NCBI RefSeq assembly: GCF_001652265.1
Contig: NZ_LWBS01000439.1
Span: forward strand, 62,001 to 126,000
Origin: Rhizobium leguminosarum
Lineage (GTDB): Bacteria > Pseudomonadota > Alphaproteobacteria > Rhizobiales > Rhizobiaceae
Length of the DNA stretch: 64,000 nt
Direction of reading: 5' to 3'
Position numbers and translations under genes: made by a program. This document shows positions 8,307 to 17,829 of this stretch, piece after piece. The notes below the pieces were generated by a model that saw only the letters and a list, made by a program, of their open reading frames with translations, made no database searches and was not told the origin of the DNA. Position 1 is the first letter of the stretch. The number at the start of each line of letters is the position of its first letter.

Positions 8307-9853
8307 CGGCGGCAGAGGCACAAAAGGACGACATTATCCTGCGCCTCGAAGACGTGTCGAAGGTCTATTCGGGTATCGTCGCTGTCAAGCGCGCCAATCT
8401 TGAGCTACGGCGCGGCGCAGTGAACGTCCTTGTCGGCGAAAACGGTGCAGGCAAGTCGACGCTGATGAAGATCATCGCCGGCGTCGAGCGTCCGACGCTC
8501 GGCCGCATCATTCTGGACGGCAAGCCCGTCTCCTTCGACAGCCCGGCGCACGCGCAGGCGAATGGCATCGGCATGATCTTCCAGGAGCTCAATCTGTTCG
8601 CCAACATGTCGGTCGCCGAGAACATCTTCGCCAGGCGCGAAATCACCCGCGGCCTTTTCGGCATCGACCATAAGGCGCAGGTGCAAAAGGCCAATGCGTT
8701 TCTAAAGCGTCTGGATGCAGGGATCGAGGCGGATACGATGGTCGAGGATTTGCCGATCGGCCAGCAGCAGCTCGTCGAGATCGCCAAGGCGATGTCGTTG
8801 AATGCCCGTATCCTGATCATGGATGAGCCGACGTCGGCTCTTTCGGCGGCCGAAGTCGAGATCCTGTTCAAGGTGATTGGAGAACTGAAGGCCCAAGGTG
8901 TGGCAATCGTCTATATCTCGCACCGGCTCGAAGAGCTGATGCGGATCGGCGACTACATCACCGTGCTTCGTGACGGTCAGGTCACCGGTGAAGCAATGGT
9001 CCGCGACATCGACACGCGCTGGATCGTGCGCTCCATGATCGGCTCGGACGCCAAGGATTTTGCAAAATCCGTAGACCACGTCGTCGGAGCCGAGATGTTT
9101 CGCGCCGAAAATATCAGCCTGCCGCGGCCGACAGGCGGTCTTTCGGTCAACGATGTCTCTCTGTCGGTCAAGGCAGGCGAAATCCTCGGCATCTACGGCC
9201 TGATGGGTGCTGGGCGCAGCGAATTCTTCGAATGCGTGATCGGTCGGCACACGCACTCGACCGGCAAGATCTTCATCGACGGCAAGCAGGTTCGCGCCCG
9301 CGACACCACGCGGCGCATCCGCCGCGGCCTTGCGCTCATTCCTGAAGACCGGCAGCGGGAAGGTCTGGTCCAGGTGCTCTCGATCGCATCCAATCTGACT
9401 TTGGCGAGCCTTGGCCGCTTCACCCGGCTCTTTCATATCGACAGGAGTGCGGAGAAGAATGCCATTCGCGATGCAATCCGCGATCTTTCGATCAAGGCGC
9501 CGAACCCGGATTTCGAGGTGACCTCGATGTCCGGCGGCAATCAGCAGAAGGTCGTCATCGGTAAGGCGTTGATGACCAATCCGAAAGTGCTTCTGATGGA
9601 CGAGCCGAGCCGCGGCATCGATGTCGGCGCCAAGGCCGACGTGTTCCGAACCATGCGGCGGCTGGCGGCAAATGGGCTCGCCATTTTGTTTTCAACTTCC
9701 GACCTCGAAGAGGTCATGGCGCTTTCCGATCGCATCGCGGTCTTGAGCAACGGCCAGTTGGTCGCGGTCTTCGACCGGAACGAGGCCACGGAAGAAGCCA
9801 TCATCACGGCTTCGGCCAAGGGACACGGACATCAAGGGAAACTCGCGTCATGA
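8303..9853 (+). CDS. sugar ABC importer ATPase, RbsA-like, two nucleotide-binding domains
   Basis: Two fused ABC domains in 516 residues are typical of RbsA/XylG/MglA. Domain 1 has a Walker A at VGENGAGKSTLMK and a Walker B ending ILIMDEPTSALS. Domain 2 has the usual degenerate Walker A (YGLMGAGRSEFFE), a signature SMSGGNQQKVVIGKALM and LLMDEPSRGIDVG. It powers the D-apiose-type importer from the cytoplasmic face. The start at 8303 overlaps the preceding stop (ATGA), and its own stop overlaps the permease start in the same way. The longer open frame back to 8135 is a shadow of the lipoprotein gene. Confidence 0.92.
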   Translation: MTAAEAQKDDIILRLEDVSKVYSGIVAVKRANLELRRGAVNVLVGENGAGKSTLMKIIAGVERPTLGRIILDGKPVSFDSPAHAQANGIGMIFQELNLFANMSVAENIFARREITRGLFGIDHKAQVQKANAFLKRLDAGIEADTMVEDLPIGQQQLVEIAKAMSLNARILIMDEPTSALSAAEVEILFKVIGELKAQGVAIVYISHRLEELMRIGDYITVLRDGQVTGEAMVRDIDTRWIVRSMIGSDAKDFAKSVDHVVGAEMFRAENISLPRPTGGLSVNDVSLSVKAGEILGIYGLMGAGRSEFFECVIGRHTHSTGKIFIDGKQVRARDTTRRIRRGLALIPEDRQREGLVQVLSIASNLTLASLGRFTRLFHIDRSAEKNAIRDAIRDLSIKAPNPDFEVTSMSGGNQQKVVIGKALMTNPKVLLMDEPSRGIDVGAKADVFRTMRRLAANGLAILFSTSDLEEVMALSDRIAVLSNGQLVAVFDRNEATEEAIITASAKGHGHQGKLAS

Positions 9854-10914
9854 TGGCGGCTACATCAACCACTCTCGCGCCGAAAGGCACCAACGGCTCG
9901 GCGCTTCTGACGCTGATGAAGCTCAGGACGTTCATCGCGTTATTCGCCGTGATCATCTTCTTTGCGATCTTCGCGCCGAACTTCACCTCGACGGCGAACA
10001 TGATCCTGATGTCGAAGCATGTCGCGCTGAACGCCTTCCTGGCAATGGGCATGACCTTCGTCATCATCACTGGCGGCATCGATCTCTCCGTCGGATCGAT
10101 CGTCGGGCTTTGCGGCATGGTCGCCGGCGGCCTGATCCTTTACGGCATCGAATTGCCGATCGGCTACACCATCTTTTTCAACCTTTTCGAGATCGTGCTG
10201 ATCACCTTGTCGATCGGCCTACTCATCGGTCTGATCAACGGCCTGCTGATCACCAAGCTCAACGTCGCGCCCTTCATCGCCACGCTCGGCACGCTCTATA
10301 TAGCCCGCGGTCTGGCCCTGCTGTCGTCGGACGGCCAGACCTTTCCGAACCTTGTCGGCCGGCCTGAATATGCCACGACCGGCTTCGATTTCTTCGGCGC
10401 GGGACGCATTCTCGGTCTGCCGGTATCGATCTGGATTCTGATCGTGCTTGCGCTGCTGGCCGCCTATGTCGCCCGCTCGACGCCGATCGGCCGTCATATC
10501 TTCGCTGTCGGCGGCAATGAGCGGGCCGCGCGCATGTCCGGTATCCGGGTCGATGTCGTGAAGATCTTCGTCTACATGTTCTCCGGACTTTGCGCGGCAA
10601 TCGTCGGCGTCGTCATTTCCTCCGAACTGATGGCAGCCCATCCGGCGACCGGCGAAAGCTTCGAACTCAATGCGATTGCCGCAGCCGTGCTCGGCGGCAC
10701 CTCGATGTCGGGCGGCCGCGGTACAATCGGCGGCACGATCATAGGCGCCTTCGTCATCGGCATCCTCTCCGACGGGTTGGTGATGATGGGCGTCTCCTCC
10801 TTCTGGCAGATGGTCATCAAGGGTCTCGTCATCATCATCGCCGTCGTCGTCGACCAGGCGCAGCGCCGCCTGCAGCAGCGCGTCACCCTCATGCAGATGG
10901 CAAAGGCAGGTTGA
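9850..10914 (+). CDS. sugar ABC importer permease, RbsC-like
   Basis: This 354-residue polytopic membrane protein has 8-10 hydrophobic segments and family motifs: FVIITGGIDLSVGSIVGLCG, LLIGLINGLLITKLNVAPFI, TLGTLYIARGLALL, FAVGGNERAARMSGI and LGGTSMSGGRGTIGGTIIG. A single gene suffices because CUT2 permeases homodimerise. Position after the RbsA-like ATPase, with an ATGA overlap, and 1 nt before apdG shows one operon for transport and the first oxidation step. The substrate is inferred to be D-apiose. Confidence 0.92.
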   Translation: MMAATSTTLAPKGTNGSALLTLMKLRTFIALFAVIIFFAIFAPNFTSTANMILMSKHVALNAFLAMGMTFVIITGGIDLSVGSIVGLCGMVAGGLILYGIELPIGYTIFFNLFEIVLITLSIGLLIGLINGLLITKLNVAPFIATLGTLYIARGLALLSSDGQTFPNLVGRPEYATTGFDFFGAGRILGLPVSIWILIVLALLAAYVARSTPIGRHIFAVGGNERAARMSGIRVDVVKIFVYMFSGLCAAIVGVVISSELMAAHPATGESFELNAIAAAVLGGTSMSGGRGTIGGTIIGAFVIGILSDGLVMMGVSSFWQMVIKGLVIIIAVVVDQAQRRLQQRVTLMQMAKAG

Positions 10915-10915
10915 G

Positions 10916-11950
10916 ATGACGGAATTGAAAGGGGCTTTGATCGGTTGCGGTTTCTTTGCGATCAACCAGATGCATGCCTGGAACGACGTTCGGGGTGCCG
11001 GCATCGTCGCGATCTGCGATCGTGATCCAGAGCGGCTGAAGATCGTCGGCGATCAATTCGGCATCGATCGCCGCTATGGCGATGCCGAGGCTTTGTTTGT
11101 CGATGGCGGTTTTGATTTCGTCGACATTGCCACGACAGTCCAGAGCCACCGGCTTCTCGTCGAAATGGCGGCTCGGAACAAAGTGCCGGCTATCTGCCAG
11201 AAGCCGTTCGCCAAGACCTTGTCGGACGCGAAGGCGATGGTCGAGGCGTGTCGCAATGCCGGCGTCCCCCTGATGGTGCACGAGAATTTTCGCTGGCAGA
11301 CGCCCATCCAGGCTGTACGAAGAGCCCTCGATTCAAATGCCATCGGCACGCCCTTCTGGGGCCGTTTCTCTTTCCGTTCGGCTCACGACGTCTTCTCCGA
11401 TCAGCCCTATCTGGCCGAAGGCGAACGTTTCATCATCGAAGACCTCGGCATCCATACGCTCGATATCGCCCGCTATATCCTCGGCGACGTTCGATCGGTC
11501 ACGGCCCGCACCAAGCGGGTCAATCCCCATATCAAGGGTGAGGATGTCGCGACCATTCTGCTCGATCACGAAAACGGCGCCACGTCGGTGGTCGACGTCA
11601 GCTATGCCACCAAGCTCTCGAAGGAGCCGTTCCCCGAGACCTTGATCGAGCTCGACGGCTCGGAGGGCACGATCCGCCTGACCCAGGGTTACGGCCTCGA
11701 AGTCACCAACGCCAGGGGCACCACGATCACGGACGTATCTCCGAAGCTGCTGTCATGGGCCTCACGGCCCTGGCACAACATCCAGGAGAGCGTCTACGCG
11801 ATCCAGCAGCATTGGGTCGATCAGCTGGAGCGCGGCGCGGAACACTCGACGTCAGGGGCCGACAATCTGAAAACCTTTGCGCTCGTCGAGGCCGCCTATG
11901 ACAGTGCGGCCAGGGGACAGACGATCGATGTCGGAGCGATGCTGCGATGA
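10916..11950 (+). CDS. apdG: D-apiose dehydrogenase
   Basis: A Gfo/Idh/MocA oxidoreductase of 344 residues: the N-terminal Rossmann fold (LKGALIGCGFFAINQMHAWN), the catalytic CQKPFAKTLSDAK motif in place of the usual EKP, ENFRWQTPIQ, and a C-terminal sheet domain with EDLGIHTLDIARYILGD. ApdG oxidises D-apiofuranose with NAD to D-apionolactone. The lactonase overlaps its end (ATGA), as expected for consecutive steps. It is 1 nt behind the permease gene in the transport operon. The family is certain; the substrate is assigned from the complete set of apiose genes around it. Confidence 0.88.
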   Translation: MTELKGALIGCGFFAINQMHAWNDVRGAGIVAICDRDPERLKIVGDQFGIDRRYGDAEALFVDGGFDFVDIATTVQSHRLLVEMAARNKVPAICQKPFAKTLSDAKAMVEACRNAGVPLMVHENFRWQTPIQAVRRALDSNAIGTPFWGRFSFRSAHDVFSDQPYLAEGERFIIEDLGIHTLDIARYILGDVRSVTARTKRVNPHIKGEDVATILLDHENGATSVVDVSYATKLSKEPFPETLIELDGSEGTIRLTQGYGLEVTNARGTTITDVSPKLLSWASRPWHNIQESVYAIQQHWVDQLERGAEHSTSGADNLKTFALVEAAYDSAARGQTIDVGAMLR

Positions 11951-13806
11951 CGATCGATGCGTTCCAGCTCTACGGCACCTATCTCGTCGATCCGCCGCCG
12001 GTTCGCCTGAGAGCCGGAAAATTGGAAGCCGATCTCGCCAACGGCAACCTCCGCACCATCCGCTATGATGGAACCGAGGTGCTGCGGGCGATTTCCTATC
12101 TCGTTCGCGACCGGGATTGGGGCACTTACAGCCCTGCAATCGCCGGTCTCCGGATCGAACAGAGTGACGATCGTTTCGAGGTCACCTATCTCGCCCGTTG
12201 CGATGGACCGGATGATACCAAACTCATCATCGACGTTCGCATCGTCGGAAGTCCGGACCGGCTCGACTTCGAGGCCGAAGCCATCGCACCAACCGGCTTC
12301 GAGACCAACCGCTGCGGCTTCTGCATCCTGCATCCGATCGTCGGCGTGGCGGGTTCACCGGCGACGGTCGAGCATGTCGACGGGGAGATCATGGCGACAC
12401 GGTTTCCTGATCTCATTGAGCCCTGGCAGCCGTTCAAGGACATGCGCGCCATCACCCACGAGGTCATGCCTGACGTTCAGGCGGAATGCCGGATGGAGGG
12501 CGACACTTTTGAAATGGAAGATCAAAGGAACTGGTCGGACGCATCCTATAAGACCTATGTCAGACCGCTCGCTCTTCCCTGGCCGTATGAGATTGCCGCC
12601 AATCGGCCCGTTCGGCAGAAAACGTCGCTGGTCATCAGGGACGCACGCGGCTCGACACCGCCTCCTGCTGGGATGTCAGGCGGCGTCATAAAACTTGAAC
12701 TCGGTGCGCGCGCCGGCACCATGCCTGATATCGGTGTGATCATTACGCCCGAGGAGGCCGATGCGACCCTGTCGGCAAATTCCGTCCTGTCGGAGATCGC
12801 TCCCCAGGAACTCCTCTTCCATTTCGACCCCGGCGCCGGGCACGGCATCGACGCGCTCAGGCGATTTGCTGCGATCGCCATAGTCCATCGCGGCCGCTCG
12901 ATGTTGGAGATCGCCCTTCCCTGCAGGTCGTCCCCCTCAAGCGAGGCGGCTGAGATTGCCCGCCAGATGCAGCTGGCGAAATTCCGGCCGGACGCGATCA
13001 TGATCTCGCCTTCCGTCGACCGGCAGTCGACGCCGCCCGGCAGCAAATGGCCGGATTGCCCGCCCCTGGATGAGGTCTATGCTGCAGCCCACGCCACCTT
13101 TCCCGGTATTCGCATCGGCGGCGGCATGCTGAGCTATTTCACCGAGCTCAACCGGAAGCGCGTACCCGATGGACTGCTCGACTTCGTCAGCCACTGCACC
13201 AATCCGATCGTGCACGCGGCCGACGATCTCAGCGTTATGCAGACATTGGAAGCGCTACCCTTCATCACGCGGTCGGTGCGTGCGATCTATGGCGACAAAC
13301 CCTACCGGATAGGTCCATCAACGATCCCGATGCGGCAGAACCCCTATGGCAGCCGCACGATGGACAATCCGGCGGGTGCGCGTATCCCTATGGCCAATCG
13401 CGACCCACGCCACAATGGACGCTTCGCGGAGGCCTTCGCGCTCGGTTACGCGATACGGGTGCTCGATGCCGATCTGGAATTCCTGACGCTCTCGGCCTTA
13501 TCAGGCCCGTTCGGTTTGATCGCCGGTCCGGCCGAACCGACCGAGCAAGGCGGACGGCGCCCGTTGTTCAACACCGTGTACACATTGTCCCGATTGGCTG
13601 GTGCATCCTGGCAGGCATGCGTCTCTTCCTCGCCCTCCGAGGTCCTGTCTTTCGTTGCACGGGATGCCGCGGGCGCCCGGCTTCACGTTGTCAATCTGAC
13701 GGGCGAAGAACGATCGGTCGATTGCGGCGCATGCCGGCCGGCAGATTCGGGCAAAGAGTTGCTGCTCGCGCCATTCGCGGCCGTGGCCCTGCAACTGGCG
13801 GATTGA
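11947..13806 (+). CDS. apnL: D-apionate lactonase
   Basis: A 619-residue cytoplasmic protein without a signal peptide. ApnL lactonases hydrolyse D-apionolactone to D-apionate and are large proteins of this size, unrelated to the common SMP-30 lactonases. The N-terminal half looks beta-rich (DRFEVTYLARCDGPDDTKLI, HVDGEIMATRFPDLIEPWQP); the middle has TIM-barrel-like segments (GGGMLSYFTELNRKR, FVSHCTNPIVHAADDLSVM). It starts inside the apdG stop (ATGA). I recognise it by size, context and general pattern, and cannot point to verified catalytic residues. A glycoside-hydrolase-like fold is an alternative description of the same family. Confidence 0.8.
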   Translation: MTIDAFQLYGTYLVDPPPVRLRAGKLEADLANGNLRTIRYDGTEVLRAISYLVRDRDWGTYSPAIAGLRIEQSDDRFEVTYLARCDGPDDTKLIIDVRIVGSPDRLDFEAEAIAPTGFETNRCGFCILHPIVGVAGSPATVEHVDGEIMATRFPDLIEPWQPFKDMRAITHEVMPDVQAECRMEGDTFEMEDQRNWSDASYKTYVRPLALPWPYEIAANRPVRQKTSLVIRDARGSTPPPAGMSGGVIKLELGARAGTMPDIGVIITPEEADATLSANSVLSEIAPQELLFHFDPGAGHGIDALRRFAAIAIVHRGRSMLEIALPCRSSPSSEAAEIARQMQLAKFRPDAIMISPSVDRQSTPPGSKWPDCPPLDEVYAAAHATFPGIRIGGGMLSYFTELNRKRVPDGLLDFVSHCTNPIVHAADDLSVMQTLEALPFITRSVRAIYGDKPYRIGPSTIPMRQNPYGSRTMDNPAGARIPMANRDPRHNGRFAEAFALGYAIRVLDADLEFLTLSALSGPFGLIAGPAEPTEQGGRRPLFNTVYTLSRLAGASWQACVSSSPSEVLSFVARDAAGARLHVVNLTGEERSVDCGACRPADSGKELLLAPFAAVALQLAD

Positions 13807-13865
13807 CCTCCGGCGCTGCAGCCGCATCTATGCAATCGGAGCTCGCTCTCGGGAGGATCGATGTG

Positions 13866-14867
13866 ATGACGAAGAAGCTTATCAATGCCGGCGCAGATGC
13901 CGTCGATGAAATGCTGCAAGGCGTGCTGGCGGCGCATCCGCGCCACCTGTACGCCGTGGAGAACATGCCCCGTTCGATCATTGCCAGGAACGGGCCACGC
14001 AAAGGCAAGGTCGGACTGGTCATCGGCGGCGGATCCGGACACGAACCGACATTTCTGGGATTTGTCGGCAAGGGACTGGCGGACGCGGCCGCAATCGGCA
14101 ACGTGTTCGCGTCGCCGCCGCCCGACCCGATCATCGCCTGCGCCATGGCAGTCGACGGCGGTGCCGGCGTGCTGTTCATGTATGGCAATTATGCCGGCGA
14201 CGTGATGAACTTCGACATGGCTGCCGAAATGCTCGCGCTTGACGAGATCGAGGTGCGCACCGTCCTCACCACCGATGACGTGGCGTCCGCCCCTGCTGAT
14301 CAGCGGGGCAGGCGACGAGGCGTTGCGGGAAACGTCTTCATCTTCAAGGCCGCCGGCGCGGCATGCGATCTTCTCTACTCTTTCGATGAAGTCGAGCGCG
14401 CTGCCCGCCATGCCAACGCGCGGACCTATACGATGGGTGTGGCGCTCTCGCCGTGTTCGCTGCCTCAGACTTTGAAACCGAACTTCCTGATCGGCGACGA
14501 CGAGATGGAGATCGGCATGGGCATTCATGGCGAGCCCGGCGTGGCGCGTAAGCCGCTGAAACCGGCCGACGCGGTGACCGACGAACTCATGGATAGTATT
14601 CTTCGCGAAATGAATGCCGACCGGGGCGATCGTGTCGCCGTGCTCGTCAATTCGCTGGGCTCGACCCCGATGATGGAACTCTACATCATGATGCGGCGCG
14701 TCAAGTCCAGGCTCGACGACACAGGTCTTATCCTCCATACGTCGCTCGTTGGGAATTATTGCACCTCGCTCGAAATGGCCGGCGCGTCGATCACGGTCAT
14801 GCATCTCGACGACGAGCTTCAGCGATTGATCGACCACCCCTGTGATTGCGCGATGTTTGCGAGGTGA
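13866..14867 (+). CDS. dhaK: dihydroxyacetone kinase subunit DhaK
   Basis: The substrate-binding subunit of a dihydroxyacetone-type kinase, 333 residues. VIGGGSGHEP (residues 52-61) and GMGIHGEPG with His221 are the family signatures; that histidine forms a hemiaminal with the keto sugar. ATP would be supplied with the DhaL protein encoded 3 nt downstream. No PTS-like DhaM is nearby, so the donor could be ATP or an unlinked DhaM. GGGAGG precedes GTG 13863 and ATG 13866. In apiose clusters related kinases phosphorylate L-erythrulose (LerK), an alternative to the OiaK route; with OiaK also present, its substrate here is open. Confidence 0.9.
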   Translation: MTKKLINAGADAVDEMLQGVLAAHPRHLYAVENMPRSIIARNGPRKGKVGLVIGGGSGHEPTFLGFVGKGLADAAAIGNVFASPPPDPIIACAMAVDGGAGVLFMYGNYAGDVMNFDMAAEMLALDEIEVRTVLTTDDVASAPADQRGRRRGVAGNVFIFKAAGAACDLLYSFDEVERAARHANARTYTMGVALSPCSLPQTLKPNFLIGDDEMEIGMGIHGEPGVARKPLKPADAVTDELMDSILREMNADRGDRVAVLVNSLGSTPMMELYIMMRRVKSRLDDTGLILHTSLVGNYCTSLEMAGASITVMHLDDELQRLIDHPCDCAMFAR

Positions 14868-14870
14868 TCA

Positions 14871-15530
14871 ATGACGCTTACGACCGAAGATCTGCAGCGC
14901 TTGTTTGCCGGGATTGCCGAGGATATCGCGGCGGAACGAGATCATCTGTGCGAACTGGACGGTGCCATTGGCGATGGGGATCACGGCCTTGCCATGGATG
15001 CGGGCTGTCAGGCAGCCGCCAAGGCTGTCGGCGCGATCGACGCCGGGGTTGCCCCGACAACCGCATTCAACGTCGCGGCAAAGGCATTCCTGAATGCCGT
15101 CGGTGCTTCATCCGGCCCGCTTTATGCCACGGCCTTCATGCGCGCCGGAGCGGCCGCCAAAGACAAGCAGGTATTGAGCGATGATGATTTCCTGCGCGTC
15201 TTTGCGGCCATGGCACAGGGAATCCAGGAACGCGGAAAGGCCGAACCCGGTGAAAAGACGATGGTTGACGCTTGGAAGCCCGCGGCTGACGCAGCTCTCG
15301 ATGCCTGGCAGTCGGGAAAGCCCCTCCCCCAGTGCTTCGAGGCAGGGGAGCGGGCGGCGCGGGCAGGCTGTGAAGCGACCAGCAACATGACGGCGGCCAA
15401 GGGACGGGCTTCGCGATTGGGAGACCGCGTAATCGGGCACATCGATCCTGGTGCCGCTTCGGCCGTCATCATCGTCGCCGCGATCGCAAAATTTGCGCAG
15501 CGGCAATGGTTATCTCATCATACCAGTTGA
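14871..15530 (+). CDS. dhaL: dihydroxyacetone kinase subunit DhaL
   Basis: The nucleotide-binding subunit partner of DhaK, 219 residues, all helical. LDGAIGDGDHGLAMDAG contains the aspartates that bind Mg-ADP, followed by VGASSGPLYATAFMRAG and GEKTMVDAWKPAADA. Length and motifs match free-standing DhaL rather than the fused single-chain kinases. It ends the first apiose operon. Its last codons (SHHTS) double as the third copy of the regulon operator, so the 3' end of this gene is also a control site for the next operon. Confidence 0.9.
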   Translation: MTLTTEDLQRLFAGIAEDIAAERDHLCELDGAIGDGDHGLAMDAGCQAAAKAVGAIDAGVAPTTAFNVAAKAFLNAVGASSGPLYATAFMRAGAAAKDKQVLSDDDFLRVFAAMAQGIQERGKAEPGEKTMVDAWKPAADAALDAWQSGKPLPQCFEAGERAARAGCEATSNMTAAKGRASRLGDRVIGHIDPGAASAVIIVAAIAKFAQRQWLSHHTS

Positions 15531-15540
15531 CATGTCGACG
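15514..15540. promoter_or_regulatory. operator copy 3 and promoter of the second importer operon
   Basis: CTCATCATACCAG at 15514-15526 is identical over 13 bases to copy 2 and differs by one base from copy 1. A TTGACA -35 hexamer follows at once (15527-15532), so regulator binding would cover the promoter. The element lies inside the last codons of dhaL. Confidence 0.65.
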
Positions 15541-15582
15541 ACTATCTGTAACAAGGGCCCAGCTTACAAGAGGAGGATGGTA

Positions 15583-16836
15583 ATGCTGACCCTTTCTGCG
15601 AAATTGAAAAGCGCGAGCATCATTGCAATCGCCATGGCGTCGCTATCGGCCACGCCGGTTCTCGCTGAAGACATCACGCTCTGGACCCTCAACTTCGACA
15701 ACAATGCCGCCAATACGGCCCTGAAGAAGGTGGCGACAGACTTCGAAGCTGCAAACCCCGGGACGCATGTCGAGATCGTCCAGCGCGCCGTCGACGAGCA
15801 CAAGACGGCCCTGCGCGTTGCGGCAGGCTCCGACAAGGGACCTGACATTTACTTCAGCTGGGCGGGCCTCGGCCTCGGCGGCGAATATGTGAAGGCCGGC
15901 CTGTCCCTGCCGCTCGACAAGTACTATGCCGAGTATAAGTGGAACGACGAATTGCTGCCCTCGGCAGCGGCTTTTGCCGACCTTTATCCCGGCGGCAAGC
16001 ACGGCGTCCCCTTCACCTTCAAGGGTGAGGCCGTCTATTACAACAAGAAGCTTTTCGAACAGGCCGGCATCAAGGAAGAGCCGAAGACCTACGAGGAATT
16101 CCTTGCCGCAGCCGATAAGCTGAAGGCTGCAGGCATTCCGGCCTTCACCTTCGGCGGCACGGTCAACTGGCACGTCATGCGCCTCATGGACGTCATCCTC
16201 GAAACGAAGTGCGGTGCTGAAAAGCACGATGCGCTGAAGGCGATGACGCTGGACTGGACCAAGGAACCCTGCGCGACCGAATCCTTCGCGGAGTTTGCCA
16301 AGTGGACGAAGGACTATACGCTGCAGCCATTCATGGGCATCGACAACAAACAGTCCTACAGCCTCTTCACCGCCGGTCGTGCGGCGATGATGCTCGAAGG
16401 CGACTGGCTGGTTAGCCAGCTTGACGGCTCCGGTGCCAATCTCGACGACTACGGGATTTTCCCCTTCCCGACCAACACCGACCGGCTCTATGGCTTTGCC
16501 GAGTACAATTACATCAGCACCAAGAGCAAGAGCCCTGACGTAGCGGCGAAGTTTCTCGACTATTTCCTGTCGACGAAGGTGCAGCAGGACCTGCTCGGCC
16601 AGCTGAGCTCGACCTCCGTCAACAAGAACGTACAATATGCCAACCAGAAGCCGCTCGAAGCGGAATGGCTGGGGATCTTCCAGAAATACGGCAAGGTCTA
16701 CATGAACGGCGACCAGGCGTTCCCGCTCGATGTCACGACGGAATATTTCCGCGTTATCAATGATGTCGCTTCCGGTAGCACCGAGCCGGCCGAGGCGGCC
16801 AAGCAGCTGCAGAGCTTCATCGCCAGCAGAACCTGA
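15583..16836 (+). CDS. extracellular sugar-binding protein, family 1 (oligosaccharide type)
   Basis: A 417-residue binding protein with a Sec signal peptide (MLTLSAKLKSASIIAIAMAS, cleavage after PVLA) and a MalE/MsmE-type fold: ITLWTLNFDNNAANTALKKV, PDIYFSWAGLGLGGEYVKAG, GVPFTFKGEAVYYNKKLFEQ and AAMMLEGDWLVSQL. Family-1 proteins usually bind di- and oligosaccharides. It opens a CUT1 operon with two permeases, a cytosolic glycosidase and an MsmK-type ATPase, so an apiose-containing oligosaccharide is the inferred ligand. AGGAGG 6 nt before ATG 15583 decides against the ATG at 15577. Regulation by the apiose operator immediately upstream is likely. Confidence 0.9.
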   Translation: MLTLSAKLKSASIIAIAMASLSATPVLAEDITLWTLNFDNNAANTALKKVATDFEAANPGTHVEIVQRAVDEHKTALRVAAGSDKGPDIYFSWAGLGLGGEYVKAGLSLPLDKYYAEYKWNDELLPSAAAFADLYPGGKHGVPFTFKGEAVYYNKKLFEQAGIKEEPKTYEEFLAAADKLKAAGIPAFTFGGTVNWHVMRLMDVILETKCGAEKHDALKAMTLDWTKEPCATESFAEFAKWTKDYTLQPFMGIDNKQSYSLFTAGRAAMMLEGDWLVSQLDGSGANLDDYGIFPFPTNTDRLYGFAEYNYISTKSKSPDVAAKFLDYFLSTKVQQDLLGQLSSTSVNKNVQYANQKPLEAEWLGIFQKYGKVYMNGDQAFPLDVTTEYFRVINDVASGSTEPAEAAKQLQSFIASRT

Positions 16837-16849
16837 TTCCTCCCGAGGC

Positions 16850-16883
16850 GCCAGCCGATCGACCTCAGGGTCGTGCGGCTGGC
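16850..16883 (+). other. stem-loop between the binding-protein and permease genes
   Basis: An outer stem GCCAGCCG/CGGCTGGC encloses an inner stem CGACC/GGTCG with loop TCAG. It lies 14 nt after the binding-protein stop and before the permease ribosome site. It probably protects the abundant binding-protein message and reduces transporter expression. Confidence 0.6.
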
Positions 16884-16929
16884 ACATTCTTTCGTGAGCT
16901 GGCAGCAAATGCACCGCCAGGAGGAAAAC

Positions 16930-17829
16930 ATGTCACTTCGACAATCGACACATGATCCGCGCGTACAAGCGCTCATCCTGCTCGTGCCGGCCCTGGCAAT
17001 CTATGCCGTCTTCGCCCTTTATCCGATGTTCAACGTCGTGATCCTGAGTTTCCAGAAGTGGAACGGGCTCGATCCCAATCGGCAATTCGTTGGCGTTGCC
17101 AACTATTCGGCGATTTTCACCAAAGATCCGGTCTTCTGGGTGGCCTTCCGCAATACCGTGATCTGGACCGTGATGAGCCTGATCTTCCCCCCGATGGTCG
17201 GACTGCTGCTGGCGCTCAGCCTCAACCAGAAGATATTCGGCCGCAATGGCCTCAGGGCCATCTTCTATCTGCCTGTTATCATCGCGCCGATTGCCGTCGC
17301 CACCATGTGGAAATGGATGTACGATCCCTTCTTCGGCCTTTTCAGCCAGCTGCTCACCTCGTGGGGCATGCAGGGCTGGATCAAGGACTGGCTGGGCAAC
17401 AGGGATATCGCCCTTTATTCGGTTTTCGTCGCCTATCTCTGGCAGACGGTCGGCTTCTCGATGGTCCTGTTCCTGGCGGGCCTGCAGAATGTCTCTCAGA
17501 CGCTCGTGGAAGCAGCGCGCATCGATGGCGCCGGCCGGTGGGCAGTGTTCAAGCATGTGACATTGCCGGCATTGCGCCCGACGATCACGATCGTTCTCGT
17601 TCTTTCCGTCATCTCCTCCTTGAAGGCCTTTGACATCGTCTACGGACTGACCGGCGGGGGGCCGGCGCAGTCCACCCAGATGCTGGCGCTCTGGGCGTTC
17701 ACGCAGGCGATGCAGATCTTCGATTTCGGACGGGGAGCGGCGATTTCGGTCGTCTTGCTGCTGATCACCATGGCCGTCGTCATTCCCTATCTCCAATGGA
17801 CCCAGAAGCACGAGGAGGTTGAATCGTGA
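16930..17829 (+). CDS. sugar ABC importer permease, MalF/UgpA type
   Basis: A 299-residue inner-membrane protein with six main hydrophobic spans and the permease EAA loop (LVEAARIDGAGRWAVFKHVT, then LPALRPTITIV). The opening PRVQALILLVPALAIYAVFA and the phrase ILSFQKWNGLDP are typical of MalF-like CUT1 subunits. AGGAGGAAAAC gives the start at 16930; the frame extends further upstream without a ribosome site. It pairs with the next gene, whose GTG start overlaps its stop. The substrate is inferred to be an apiosyl glycoside. Confidence 0.9.
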   Translation: MSLRQSTHDPRVQALILLVPALAIYAVFALYPMFNVVILSFQKWNGLDPNRQFVGVANYSAIFTKDPVFWVAFRNTVIWTVMSLIFPPMVGLLLALSLNQKIFGRNGLRAIFYLPVIIAPIAVATMWKWMYDPFFGLFSQLLTSWGMQGWIKDWLGNRDIALYSVFVAYLWQTVGFSMVLFLAGLQNVSQTLVEAARIDGAGRWAVFKHVTLPALRPTITIVLVLSVISSLKAFDIVYGLTGGGPAQSTQMLALWAFTQAMQIFDFGRGAAISVVLLLITMAVVIPYLQWTQKHEEVES

